In this document: piece after piece, positions 10,459 to 21,234 of the stretch | How positions within the stretch are numbered: the stretch's first letter is position 1 | Layout of the letters: each line of letters opens with the position of its first letter | Assembly (NCBI GenBank): GCA_027563935.2 | Contig: CM050451.1 | Location: forward strand, 29,589,565 to 29,653,564 | DNA: 64,000 nt | Origin: Costus lasius | Taxonomy: Eukaryota; Streptophyta; Magnoliopsida; Zingiberales; Costaceae | Direction: 5' to 3' | The notes under the pieces: generated by a model | What the model saw: the letters and a program-made list of their open reading frames with translations, nothing else | What the model was told of the DNA's origin: nothing | Database searches by the model: none | Made by a program: the position numbers and the translations under genes

Positions 10459-13400
10459 CTAATGGTTGAGAAATCTCAAACCCATATTATTACAGTGCTT
10501 CTCATGCTTCTGCTGCGCCAGAGGCTTGGTAAGCGGGTCAGCCAGATTGTCATCTGTATGAACCTTGCAGATTTTGATCTCGCCACGATCTATGATCTCC
10601 CTGATCAAATGAAACCGTCTCTGTATGTGCTTGGACTTCTGGTGCGACCGTGGTTCCTTTGCTTGTGCGATTGCTCCAGTGTTATCACAAAAGATAACCA
10701 AAGGATCTGCACTCGAAGGAACAACACCAAGTTCTCTCACGAACTTACGAATCCACACTGCCTCCTTGGATGCTTCCGAGGCTGCAACATACTCGGCTTC
10801 TGTTGTGGAATCAGCAACAGTTGACTGTTTGAAACTCTTCCACACCACTGCACCTCCATTCAAGCTAAAAACATAGCCTGATTGCGATCGAAAATCATCC
10901 TGGTCAGACTGGAACGAAGCGTCAGTATATCCCTCAATACTGAGTTCTTCCTGACCACCATATATCAAGAACATATCTTTGGTCCTCCGCAGATATTTTA
11001 AGATGTTCTTGACTGCAATCCAGTGCGCCATACCTGGATTACTTTGGTAACGACTGGTCACGCTTAACCCGTAAGCGACGTCTGGGCGAGTACACAACAT
11101 CGCATACATAATGGATCCAATAGCCGAAGCATAAGGCGTATTGTCCATTTCATCTTTCTCAGTCTGTGTTTGTGGACACTGACTCTTCGAAAGATTCAGA
11201 CCATGTCTGACTGGAAGATATCCTCGTTTAGAATTCTCTAAATGAAATCTCTCCAGGACCTTTTCGATGTAAGTACTCTGGCACAGCCCGAGAAGCCTCT
11301 TAGATCTATCCCTGTAGATCTTCACACCTAACACATAGGCTGCTTCTCCTAGATCTTTCATCTGGAAACATTTCCTCAGCCATGCTTTTACAGCATGCAT
11401 TTCAGGAATATCGTTTCCAATGATCAAGATGTCATCGACGTAGAGGACTAGGAAAGTAATCACGCTCCCACTAAACCTCTTATATACACACGGGTCATCC
11501 TCGTTCTTGATGAAACCAAATTCGGTAACTGAGTCATCAAAACGAATATTCCAGCTTCTAGATGCTTGTTTAAGTCCATAAATAGACTTCTTTAACTTGC
11601 ATATCTTATGACGATCTGCTGGATTAGTGAAACCTTCTGGTTGTGTCATGTACACATCCTCATCCAGATTTCCATTAAGGAAAGCTGTTTTCACATCCAT
11701 CTGCCAAATCTCATAATCATAATATGCAGCTATCGCGAAAAGAATCCGAATAGACTTAAACATGGCTACAGGAGAGAAAGTTTCATCATAATCTATCCCG
11801 TAGATTTGTTTGAAACCTTTCGCAACTAGCCTGCCTTTATAGGTAACCACGTTACCATCCATGTCAATCTTCTTCTTGAAGATCCATTTACAGCCTATAG
11901 GGATAACTCCCGGAGGCGGATCAACCAAATCCCAAACTTGGTTATCTGACATGGAGTCCATCTCGGCGCGCATAGCTTCAAGCCATCTGGCTGACTCCGG
12001 TCCACTGACCGCATCCGCATAAGTGAGGGGTTCATCATTGTCAATGATGTAGACTCCATCATAGCGCTCAGGCTGTCGACGGATCCTACCCGATCTTTGC
12101 GGTTCCCGTGATATCTGAGCCTCAGGTTGTTCAATAACCTGTTCTACCAGCTCAGGCACATCCAACTCTGCTTGAGCACTTTGTCCTTCCTCTGGATTCT
12201 CATCCAGTTTTATTTCTCTCCCACTGGCCTCTTGCAGAAGAAACTCCTTCTCAAGAAATATGGCCGTCCGAGCAACAAAAACCTTGTTCTCCTTGGGATC
12301 GAAGAAATAATAACCCTTAGTTTCCTTAGGGTAACCGACAAAGATACATTTGTCAGATCTACTCTCTAGTTTCCCAGAGGCGAGCTTTTTGACATAAGCC
12401 TCGCAACCCCAGATCCTGATAAATGTCAAGCTTGGCTGTTTCCCATACCATAATTCATATGGCGTCTTTGAAACTGCCTTGGATGGCACTCGGTTTAGTA
12501 CCTTTGCAGCTGTTTCCAGTGCAAAACCCCAAAAGGAGTAAGGAAGAGTAGCCTGACTCATCATAGAACGAACCATATCAAGTAGCGTTCTATTTCTCCT
12601 CTCGGACACACCATTCCATTGCGGTGTTCCTGGTGGAGTGAGCTGTGAGATAATCCCACACTCCTTTAGATAGTCAGTAAATGCATGACTTAGGTATTCA
12701 CCACCTCGATCTGAGCGAAGTGCCTTGATATTACGGCCTAGCTGATTCTGTACTTCATTTTTGAACTCTTTGAACTTGTCAAAAGATTCACTTTTATGTC
12801 TCATCAGATAGACATAACCATATCTACTGAAATCATCAGTAAAGGTAATGAAGTACTGATAGCCACCTCTGGCATGTTTACTAAATGGCCCACACACATC
12901 ACTGTGTATAAGGTCAAGTAAACCTGAAGCCCTTTGACCTTTGTGAGGAAAAGGTGACTTCGTCATTTTACCCATCAAACAAGCTTTGCATGTATCAATC
13001 TCCTTATAGGAGAATGATCCCAGCAGTCCATTTTCATGCAACCGCTTAATGCGTTTCTCGTTAATATGGCCTAAACGACTATGCCATAGCAAGGTGCTGT
13101 CATCAGCATACTTGGCTTTCTTAATATCAATTTGCTGTATTGAACATTCCATGTCCAACATGAATAACCCATTGTTAATTGAACCAGTTGCATAAACAAT
13201 ATTATCATAAGACAAAATACACTTTGAAATATTGCATTCAAAGGAAAACCCCTTCCTGACAAGAGCAGGAATGGAGATAATATTTTTAGTTATACTGGGA
13301 ACAAAGTAACAATTGTCTAGTTCCAATACAATGCCAGATGGTAAAGAAATGAAGTAGTCTCCTACAGCAACAGCAGCAACCCGTGCCCCGTTTCCAACTC

Positions 13401-14340
13401 GTAGGTCCACCTCATGCTGTCCCACCTGCCTTCTTCTCTTGAGTTCCTGTACATTTGAACAAATGTGAACTCCACATGCAGTGTCCAACACCCATGATAC
13501 AGAAGAAGAAAACATGACCTCAGTCACGAATATACCTGAGCCAGAAGCAAAGCTTCCCCTCTTATCTCCTTGGAGCGCTTTACAGTCCTTTTTCCAGTGA
13601 CCCAGCTGGCCACAGTGGAAACACCTGTATTCCTTAGACCGCTTGACCTTCTGCTTCAGAGCCTTGCTGTAACTCTTGACAGGGGCCTTGCCCTTCTTCC
13701 CCTTCTTTTTGTTCCTAGAAGGAACCATCAAGACAGAGGTTGAAGGCTTACCCTTCAGAGTCTCCTCAGTGGTCAAGAGCATATTCAGCAGCTCTGCCGG
13801 AGTACAATCGATTTTGTTCATATTAAAATTAATAATGAACGCGTCGAATGACGGCGGGAGAGACTGCAGAATAATATCCACAGCAAGCTCCTGGTTGATG
13901 GTATGCCCCAGTTTCTCTAGAGCCTCCTTGTGCCCAATCATCTTGAGCACGTGAGCTCCCACTGGGCTCCCTTCAGCCAGTTTGCTCTGAAAGAAGAGCT
14001 TTGTCAAATTATAGCGTTCAGTCCTCGCCTGTGCAGCATACAGCATCTTGAGGTTTGCTATAATCTGTATAGCCGACATATCCTCATGCTGACACTGCAG
14101 CGGTGGCGTCATAGACGCTAGCATCAGGCAAGCGACATCAATGCTATCATTGACGTGCTTTTCATAGGCTTCCCGAACCGCCCTTGCGGCGTTCGGAGCG
14201 GGCTGCGGCGGTATCGCCGTCTCGAGGACATACAGTTTCCTCTCTGCCTTAAGAACGATCTTAAGGTGTCCAAACCAGTCAGAGAAGTTCGGCCCAGCAA
14301 ACTTCTCCCTTTCCAGTAGGGATCGCACATTGAAGTTCAT
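10459..14340 (-). CDS. Intact copia gag-pol polyprotein (1293 aa) of element C
   Basis: A single frame encodes the nucleocapsid and all replication enzymes of the retrotransposon in the cytoplasmic particle and the nucleus. Order and landmarks: Gag helical domain about 1-200; basic linker 205-236; CCHC knuckle C240/C243/H248/C253; aspartic protease with D286-T-A (WVLDTACG); integrase zinc site H420/H425/C451/C454 and catalytic D481, D544, E580 (D-x62-D-x35-E); linker 700-770; RT about 780-1030 with YVDD (D969, D970); RNase H with D1140, E1181/E1183 and D1219. It ends GLRFLNH. The start is the ATG of MNFNVRSLLE, equivalent to MSFNVRS in A and B. There is no stop or frameshift and all catalytic residues are present. 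The protease has D-T-A instead of D-S/T-G, but A, B and F share this. Particle proteins are presumably made by processing, because Gag and Pol are fused. Confidence 0.95.
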   Translation of the reverse strand: MNFNVRSLLEREKFAGPNFSDWFGHLKIVLKAERKLYVLETAIPPQPAPNAARAVREAYEKHVNDSIDVACLMLASMTPPLQCQHEDMSAIQIIANLKMLYAAQARTERYNLTKLFFQSKLAEGSPVGAHVLKMIGHKEALEKLGHTINQELAVDIILQSLPPSFDAFIINFNMNKIDCTPAELLNMLLTTEETLKGKPSTSVLMVPSRNKKKGKKGKAPVKSYSKALKQKVKRSKEYRCFHCGQLGHWKKDCKALQGDKRGSFASGSGIFVTEVMFSSSVSWVLDTACGVHICSNVQELKRRRQVGQHEVDLRVGNGARVAAVAVGDYFISLPSGIVLELDNCYFVPSITKNIISIPALVRKGFSFECNISKCILSYDNIVYATGSINNGLFMLDMECSIQQIDIKKAKYADDSTLLWHSRLGHINEKRIKRLHENGLLGSFSYKEIDTCKACLMGKMTKSPFPHKGQRASGLLDLIHSDVCGPFSKHARGGYQYFITFTDDFSRYGYVYLMRHKSESFDKFKEFKNEVQNQLGRNIKALRSDRGGEYLSHAFTDYLKECGIISQLTPPGTPQWNGVSERRNRTLLDMVRSMMSQATLPYSFWGFALETAAKVLNRVPSKAVSKTPYELWYGKQPSLTFIRIWGCEAYVKKLASGKLESRSDKCIFVGYPKETKGYYFFDPKENKVFVARTAIFLEKEFLLQEASGREIKLDENPEEGQSAQAELDVPELVEQVIEQPEAQISREPQRSGRIRRQPERYDGVYIIDNDEPLTYADAVSGPESARWLEAMRAEMDSMSDNQVWDLVDPPPGVIPIGCKWIFKKKIDMDGNVVTYKGRLVAKGFKQIYGIDYDETFSPVAMFKSIRILFAIAAYYDYEIWQMDVKTAFLNGNLDEDVYMTQPEGFTNPADRHKICKLKKSIYGLKQASRSWNIRFDDSVTEFGFIKNEDDPCVYKRFSGSVITFLVLYVDDILIIGNDIPEMHAVKAWLRKCFQMKDLGEAAYVLGVKIYRDRSKRLLGLCQSTYIEKVLERFHLENSKRGYLPVRHGLNLSKSQCPQTQTEKDEMDNTPYASAIGSIMYAMLCTRPDVAYGLSVTSRYQSNPGMAHWIAVKNILKYLRRTKDMFLIYGGQEELSIEGYTDASFQSDQDDFRSQSGYVFSLNGGAVVWKSFKQSTVADSTTEAEYVAASEASKEAVWIRKFVRELGVVPSSADPLVIFCDNTGAIAQAKEPRSHQKSKHIQRRFHLIREIIDRGEIKICKVHTDDNLADPLTKPLAQQKHEKHCNNMGLRFLNH

Positions 14341-14650
14341 GGTGTTCGTTGCTGCAGGTATCTACAACAATGCAAGAACAGCAAGGTCAGTATCAATGTA
14401 TAAGAATCAATCAGGACTTAAGAAAGATTCTTTTTTTCTCACTATTTTATCAGGCATGAAAAATCCAGCAAAACAGCCCGAAAGAGTAGAACTCTTTTAG
14501 TGAGATGGGATCCAGATTTCATACTTGGTCTCCGCGTCCCGCTCAGGCGAGATAAGATGCACAGAGAGTACAAGCACTAGTTTCTGGTAGGCAGTCCCTG
14601 CCGATCGCCAACCCGTGCGATTCCCCTTCATCCGGGCAGTCCAGCAGACT

Positions 14651-14878
14651 GTGCCAACTGAGTTGGTACAACACAATCTCTGACCCCACAGATGGCTGCC
14701 TCCATGTGCTACCATATGCGCCACATATGTAGCCTACATGGTCAAGCTGACCCGACCTACTCCCTGGACCACCACGTGCTATGCTGAGCAACGAGAAGGG
14801 ATAAATCCCTACTCTGTAACACGCAGGTGTAATCCCGCACCATCTGAAGATAGATGGACGTGCCCACTGAGTGGGTAC
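14651..14878 (-). ncRNA. Paired hairpins in the C leader (candidate RNA structure)
   Basis: The sequences gtgccaactgagttggtac (14651-14669) and gtgcccactgagtgggtac (14860-14878) are related copies. Each has a 5-bp stem around a 3-base loop, and the stems differ by one compensating base pair. Both are followed by aacac. A and B carry both. They are a candidate packaging or dimerisation structure, by inference only. Confidence 0.4.
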
Positions 14879-15329
14879 AACACGGCTCCAACGATAATCA
14901 GAACAGTGAGGTTTCGCGTCAGAAGGCTTACGAGCTTGATATTTAAGCGTTGGATTTTAACGGTCTTTTATCTTCTTGCCTATCATGCAATTCCTATGGT
15001 GATAGCAGAAGATAATTTAATCATGCAATTCTAATATTAAGCAATAAAAGAAAGCATGTATCTTATGTGGTAAAAGCCCATAGCCCTAGAAGACCTTAAC
15101 CTAACTTAAGTGTTCATTTGCTCTTCATGGGTCTTTAGCTGCTTATCTGGCCCAAACCAGGGCCCAAGCGCCATCTGCAGCTCAGGTGCACCTACCAGGG
15201 AAAATGCGCCTGGTCCCAGAGTCGAACCCTGGACCTCCCACCTGGTCAAGCCACTGCTGCATGCGCCTCTGCCAAGTGTGCTTTGTGCTTTTGTCTAATT
15301 AAATTACAAATTTAACTATCTAGACAAGA

Positions 15330-15424
15330 GTGACACGCAGGTCACTTACATTTATAAATTAAAACACAGTGATGCGCAGATCACAATAATTAATTTACAA
15401 TTGTTTAATACAGGCTCGCAGGCC
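15330..15424 (-). ncRNA. Three hairpins with constant loop in the C leader (candidate RNA structure)
   Basis: The segments 15330-15345, 15369-15384 and 15413-15424 read gtgac-acgcag-gtcac, gtgat-gcgcag-atcac and ggc-tcgcag-gcc. The six-base loop keeps cgcag (ctgcg in the RNA), while the stems change in a paired way. The A and B leaders have the same three. Confidence 0.4.
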
Positions 15425-16164
15425 CCAGCACAGCACACAATTAATATGGGCAGCCCACATAAGACTAAATAACCAAGCATATGCATCAATCAATAACCAT
15501 GTGATCCAATCATAAAAATTAAAATTTTTGAAAACCCCATGGGATCAATTTTAATTTTTCCTTATTTGCCCTACAACCTTACAACGGTCCATCACTAGGG
15601 ATCCACTCATCCAACCTAGTCAGATCCACTGCCCTTGCATGCACCAAGTCCTAACTGACTTGAGTCGACCATAGGGTCAACCATGCATGCGCAAGGGCTG
15701 AACGACCACACAGAGTTCTGGCAAACGGGCGTGACCCCGGGCCTAACTCAGGTGCGTTCATAAGTCGTCTCAAGCAGACATCGCTACACACCTGTCTGCA
15801 GTCGACCTATAGCCACCATAGGCTTGCGCCAAGGTGCTATTTGATCGACCCATTCAGGCTGTCAGATGATCTGATCAGACATTCTGGATCTAACCTAGGG
15901 GTTGACTTCAACCCTAATAACCCGTCTAAGGGTTTATAGTAAAGCCTTAGATCTATAATGAGTCGCGCAAGTATTCAAGTTTTGTAAAACAAAAACAAGA
16001 TGCGCCAACTTACAACATACATGCGCCAATAGATGGAAACATATTTCATACATGAAGTTTCGCAAGATGATAAAACCTATCATGCAACTTTCGCATGTTA
16101 TATAGATCTAAGCATATGGAATCACAAGGCCAAAGCAATCATAACGAACATGCATTCAACCAAA

Positions 16165-16176
16165 GCTCTGATACCA
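16165..16176 (-). other. C primer-binding site (initiator tRNA-Met)
   Basis: The minus strand reads tggtatcagagc, 2 bases inside the 5' LTR. This is the complement of the 3' end of plant initiator tRNA-Met for 12 bases. Confidence 0.88.
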
Positions 16177-16178
16177 AT

Positions 16179-17881
16179 TGTAAGTACCCCTTAAGATAAG
16201 GGGGGTCCCCTTCTAGGGGGAGCATAACCCTAAAGCATATGGCGCATAAAATTTTCTTCTTGCGGAACTAGGGTTATAGGATCGATATGCATGCTAAAAG
16301 ATCAACTTGATAATAAGAAAACAATCATACCATCGCCATGGGAAGATGTTTCCTTGGAAGCAAAGATCAAAGTAGATCTTCTCCTTGTCGTCACACACAA
16401 GATGATGTCGCTATCTCTCTTGGTGCCCCTTGTGCTAGCAAGGTTCCAAGAGGTCCTTGTCGAGTGAAGGGAAAATGAGATCTCTTTCTTCTTGGCCGAA
16501 TCCTCCTCAACCTTCAAAGCGTCGCCCCACTCACGAGAGAGACGAGAGGAATATGGGCGAGAGAAATATCTCCGAGCGAAAATAGAGTATATTCTATTTT
16601 GATGAGCGCACTCTCCAAATGGAGATCATGGTTACTAAAAATAGTAACCACTCCTCACCACAACGTTCACGCCAAGTGAACTTGTCGCCTACTCCTCTCC
16701 CTATGAACCAAGCGCTCATTTAGTGAGCCGGTTCACTTTGGTTCGGTTTAAGAACCAATCAAGCCAATGATCTAGTCTAGATCTTAAATAAACCCTAAGG
16801 TTCACGATCTAACCGTCGATCTCAACGATGCCCCTGATCTGACCGATCTGGCATACATTCTCTCGATCGAAGCTTACCGATCTCAAGCCCTAATCAATCA
16901 AACATGATCAGACCAGATCTCACTCACAATCAGAGATTAGATCCCTTTAAACTGAACCCAAACAATTCAGTCCACACGATCTGACTTAAGTAAGCCATAT
17001 CATCAAATTGTGCGACCCTAAGGGTTTCCTTTAAATGTCGGTAACGATAACTCACGTTATCACGATCAGTGAGGGGTATCTAGCAACACATCACTGTCTC
17101 CCGATAGAAAGGAAAGAGTCTTCCAAGACTACACCCAAACCATAGCACAAGTGTGACTCAAATCACTAGGCATGCATATTTCCTTTGCCATTGGATGTTC
17201 TTATTGGACAAGCCTGTCAAGCTCGTAATTCCAATATGATGAGCATGATTAGAACAGATGAACACAGTCACCTGGGTATGGCCATACACTTTCTCAATCA
17301 TCTCATCCAGGGGGCCCCTTTAGAACATCACACTCCTTAAACAAGGAGACGGCAATCCTATGTCTATCACTAGTGCTCTAACCTGACTCAAGCTCACCAT
17401 CCAAGATAGTCTATAATCATTATGTTTCAAATGATATTGAACTATCTCAAAACAATGACAATCATCATTTAGAAAACACAAGTGATCTCAAGTCAGAGGA
17501 AATGTGCCACTTGTCATATCCAAGGAATATTCACATTGTGACAAACAATTGAACATCCTAGTAGGGTCTGTCCAGTACATCCCATGTACCCATGAGTCTA
17601 CATCTTATTCCATGCTCGAAGCATCCTATAAGATTAGAACACATATTAGTCTTAACAATATCAAGGCTGTCTCATGTTCACCAAGATATATCGACTAAGG
17701 ACATAATAGCATGTCAGCCGAGCTGAACAGCTTTGAGACATTATTCAGAAGAACATATATTGCAGCAGACAATGTAGCTAACTGAATAACAACCATGCCT
17801 TTATAAACATAACAGTTTATTACATGATACAAATACATTCCCATAGGCCTCAAACATTAGCCTTAAGGGCATACCCCAACA
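16179..17881 (-). repeat. C 5' LTR
   Basis: The promoter-bearing LTR is 1703 bp long and shows no visible difference from the 3' copy. On the minus strand it runs TGTTGGGGTATG to GGTACTTACA. The central palindrome is at 16630-16649. Confidence 0.95.
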
Positions 17882-17886
17882 AATGG

Positions 17887-19341
17887 CCCACACACATCAC
17901 TGTGTATAAGGTCAAGTAAACCTGAAGCCCTTTGACCTTTGTGAGGAAAAGGAGACTTCGTCATTTTGCCCAATAAACAAGCTTTGCATGTATCAATCTC
18001 CTCATAGGTGAAAGATCCCAGCAGTCCATGATCATGCAACCGCTTAATGCGTTTCTTGTTAATATGGCCTAAACGACTATGCCATAGCAAGGTGCTGTCA
18101 TCAGCATACTTGGCTTTCTTATTATCAATGTTTTGTATAGAACATTCCATGTCCAACATGAATAACCCATTGTTAATTGACCCAGTAGCATAAACAATAT
18201 TATCATAAGAAATAACACACTTTGAAATATTGCATTCAAAGGAAAATCCTTTCCTGACAAGAGCAGGAATAGAGATAATATTTTTATTAATGCTCGGTAC
18301 AAAGTAACAATTGTTTAGTTCTAATACAAGTCCAGATGGTAATGAGATGTAATAAGTTCCTACAGCAACAGCAGCAACCCGTGCCCCGTTTCCAACTCGT
18401 AGGTCCACCTCATGCTGTCCCACCTGTCTTCTTCTCTTGAGTTCCTGTACATTTGAACAAATGTGAACTCCACATGCAGTGTCCAACACCCATGAAATAG
18501 AAGAAGAGGATATCATGACTTCAGTCACGAAAATACCTGAGCTAGAAGCGATGCTTCCCTTCTTGTCTCCTTGGAGCGCTTTACAGTCCTTTTTCCAGTG
18601 ACCCAGCTGGTCACAGTGGAAACATCTGTTGTCCTTCGACCGCTTCACCTTTTGTTTTAGAGCCTTGCTGTAGTTCTTGACAGGGGCTTTGCCCTTCTTC
18701 CCCTTCTTCTTGTTCCTAGAAGGAAACATCAAGATAGAGGTTGAAGGCTTTCCCTTTAGAGTCTCCTCTGTAGTCAAGAGCATATTCAGCAATTCTGCCG
18801 GTGTACAGTCGATCTTGTTCATATTAAAATTAATAATGAACGGATCGAAAGTGGCCGGGAGAGACTGCAGAATAATGTCTACAGCAAGCTCCTGATTGAC
18901 GGTATGCCCTAGTTTCTCTAGAGCCTCTTTGTGCCCAATCATCTTGAGCACATGAGCTCCCACTGGACTCCCTTCAGCCAGTTTGCTCTGAAAGAAAAGC
19001 TTGGTCAAATTATAGCGTTCAGTCCTCGCCTGTGCAGCATACAGCATCTTGAGGTTTGCTATAATTTCTATAGCAGACATATCCTCATGCTGACGCTGCA
19101 GCTGTGGCGTCATAGACGCTAGCATCAGGCAAGCGACATCAATGCTATCATTGACATGCTTTTCGTAGGCATCCCGAACCGCCCTTACAGCGTTCGGAGC
19201 GGGTTGAGGCGGTACAGCCGTCTCGAGGACATACAGTTTCCTCTCAGCCTTAAGAACAATCTTAAGGTGTCCGTACCAGTCTGAGAAGTTTGGCCCAGCA
19301 AACTTCTCCCTTTCCAGTAGGGATCGCACATTGAAGCTCAT
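17887..19341 (-). pseudogene. A gag-pol, N-terminal part (Gag, protease, integrase N-terminus)
   Basis: This is the 5' half of A's polyprotein. The frame is open from MSFNVRSLLE to the C insertion point, where the last A residues are DVCGPF. Gag comes first, then a zinc knuckle (CFHCDQLGHWKKDC), a protease with WVLDTACG and the integrase zinc site (WHSRLGH...CKACL). Translation then runs through the AATGG duplication into C's LTR and stops after about five more residues. This half has no internal stop of its own. It could give a truncated Gag-PR product, but A's downstream enzymes are broken. Confidence 0.92.
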
Positions 19342-21220
19342 GGTGTTCGTTGCTGCAGGAATCTACAACAATGCAAGAACAGCAAGGTCAGTATCAATGT
19401 TTAGAATCAATCCAGGACTTAAGAATGATTCTTTTCTCACTATTTTATCTGACTGAAAAATCCATTAAAACAGTCCGAAAGAGTAATCACTCTTTTAGTG
19501 AGATGGGATCCAGATTTCATACTTGGTCTCCGCGTCCCGCTCAGGCGAGATAAGATGCACAGAGAGTACAAGCACTAATCTCTGGTAGGCAGTCCCTGCC
19601 AATCGCCAACCCGTGCGATTCCCCTTCATCTAGGCAATCCAGCAGACTGTGCCAACTGAGTTGGTACAACACAATCTCTGATCCCATAGATGGCTGCCTC
19701 CATATAGCTAACATATGCCCCATATGTAGCCCACATGGTCAAGCTGACCTGACCTACTCCCTGGACCACCACGTGCTATGCTGAGCAACGAGAAGCGATA
19801 AATCCCTTCTCTGTAACACGCAGGTGAAATCACACACCGTATGAAGATAGATGGACGTGCCCACTGAGTGGGTACAACACGGCTCCAACGATAGTCAGAA
19901 CAGTGAGGTTTCGCGTCAGAAGGCTATCGAGCTTGATATTTTAGCGTTGGATTTTAACGGTCTTTTATCTTCTTAACTATCATGCAAACCCTATGGCGAT
20001 AGCAGAAGATAAATAAATCATGCAATTCTAATTATTTAAACAATAAAAGAAAGCATGATGATCTTATGTGGTAAACGCCCATTAAGCCTAGGTAAGACCT
20101 TAAGTTAACTTAAGTCTTCACTTGAGCTCTTCTTGGGTTTTTGCCTCTCATCTGGCCCAGCCCTGGGCCATAGCGCCCAGTGCAGCTCAGGTGCGCCCAC
20201 CAGGTAAATGTGCCTGTCTTAGGGTCAAACCCTAGACTTCCCACCTGGTCAAGCCTCAAGTTGCATGCGCCTCATCCATGTGTGCTTTGAGCTCTTGTCT
20301 GATTAAAAGTACATTTTAATCTATCTAGACAAGGTTGACACGCAGGTCAATTACACAATAAATTAATTAAAATGTGATGCGCAGGTCACAAATATAATAA
20401 TTTACATTTTTAATCCAGGCACGCAGGCCCCAGCACAGCACACATTAATTGGGCAACCCACATAAGATGAAATAGACAAGCATCATGGTATTCAACCAAC
20501 ATGTGATCCTATTACAAGAAAATAAAATTTTTGAAAACCCCATAGGCATCAATTTTACTTTTTCTTATGTGCCCTGCTACCTTACAACGGTCCATTAATA
20601 GGGATCCACTCATCAGACCTAGTCAGATCCACTGCCCTTGCATGCACCAAGTCCTAACTGACTTGAGTTGACCTAATGGTCAACAATGCATGCATTGGGC
20701 TGAACCACCCTCATGAGTTCTGGCAAGCGGGTGTGACCCCGGGCCTAACTCATGTGTGTTCACTGGTTGTCTCAACCAGACATCGCTACACGCCTGTCTG
20801 CAGTCGACCTATAGCCACCTCTTGCTTGCGCACAGGTGCCATCTGGTCGACCCATCTAGGCTGTCAGATGGTCTGATCAGACTGGTTGGATCTTAACTAG
20901 TCTATGACTTCAACCCTAATAACCCGTCTAAGGGTTTATAGCAGGCGCAAATGTAGATCTAGGTGATAGGCGCGCAAGATGTAATGAGTTTTAACAAATA
21001 CATTCAACAAGCACCAACATGAAACAATCATACATGCGCAAACAACAAAATCATGAAGTTTCGCATGTTAACATTAGATCTTTACATTAGCGCAAACAAG
21101 TTATATCAAACATGCGCCAACATCTAATGACTAGCATGTTCTCATGGTGACGATAGATCTACTATATTGGCACAAACAAGGATCACTCAAAGCAATCATA
21201 TGATTCATGCATAAACCATA
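19342..21220 (-). other. A 5' leader
   Basis: About 1.9 kb of non-coding sequence, homologous to the C and B leaders. The paired hairpins are at 19649-19667 and 19857-19875. The cgcag-loop hairpins are at 20335-20350, 20374-20389 and 20418-20429. No convincing coding frame was seen. Confidence 0.72.
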
Positions 21221-21232
21221 GCTTTGATACCA
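21221..21232 (-). other. A primer-binding site (initiator tRNA-Met, one mismatch)
   Basis: The minus strand reads tggtatcaaagc, two bases from the LTR. It differs from the tggtatcagagc of B and C by one G-to-A change. Confidence 0.8.
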
Positions 21233-21234
21233 AT

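Larger units (their letters stand above)
14341..16164 (-). other. C 5' leader (about 1.8 kb, non-coding, highly structured)
   Basis: This is the sequence between the primer site and the gag ATG. No coding frame of interest was found. It aligns with the leaders of A (19342-21220) and B (28649-30414), with many near-identical segments. Two hairpins with the same top are at 14651-14669 and 14860-14878, and three hairpins with a cgcag-type loop lie at 15330-15424. The bases just before gag on the minus strand contain tgcattgttgtag and tacctgcag, which could act as 3' splice sites. That would shorten the leader, but I have no evidence of splicing. Confidence 0.75.
8736..17881 (-). mobile_element. 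Element C: intact, very young Ty1/copia retrotransposon inserted in A
   Basis: The element is 9146 bp long and flanked by the duplication AATGG (8731-8735 and 17882-17886). Both LTRs are 1703 bp, and I saw no difference between them at a constant offset of 7443. The primer site, long leader, uninterrupted gag-pol and polypurine tract are all present. It lies inside A's integrase gene. Nothing visible disables it, so it could be an autonomous, recently mobile copy. I place it only at superfamily level. The integrase motif, RT and Gag suggest the Tork/TAR/Angela side of plant copia, but I cannot settle the lineage by eye. Confidence 0.95.

Noticed and set aside
10381..10824. Plus-strand frames of 80-150 codons opposite RNase H in A, B, C and F (6308, 10381, 24767, 46721)
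   Set aside because: They are shadows of the conserved RNase H coding strand. Their lengths vary between copies and they have no recognisable domain.
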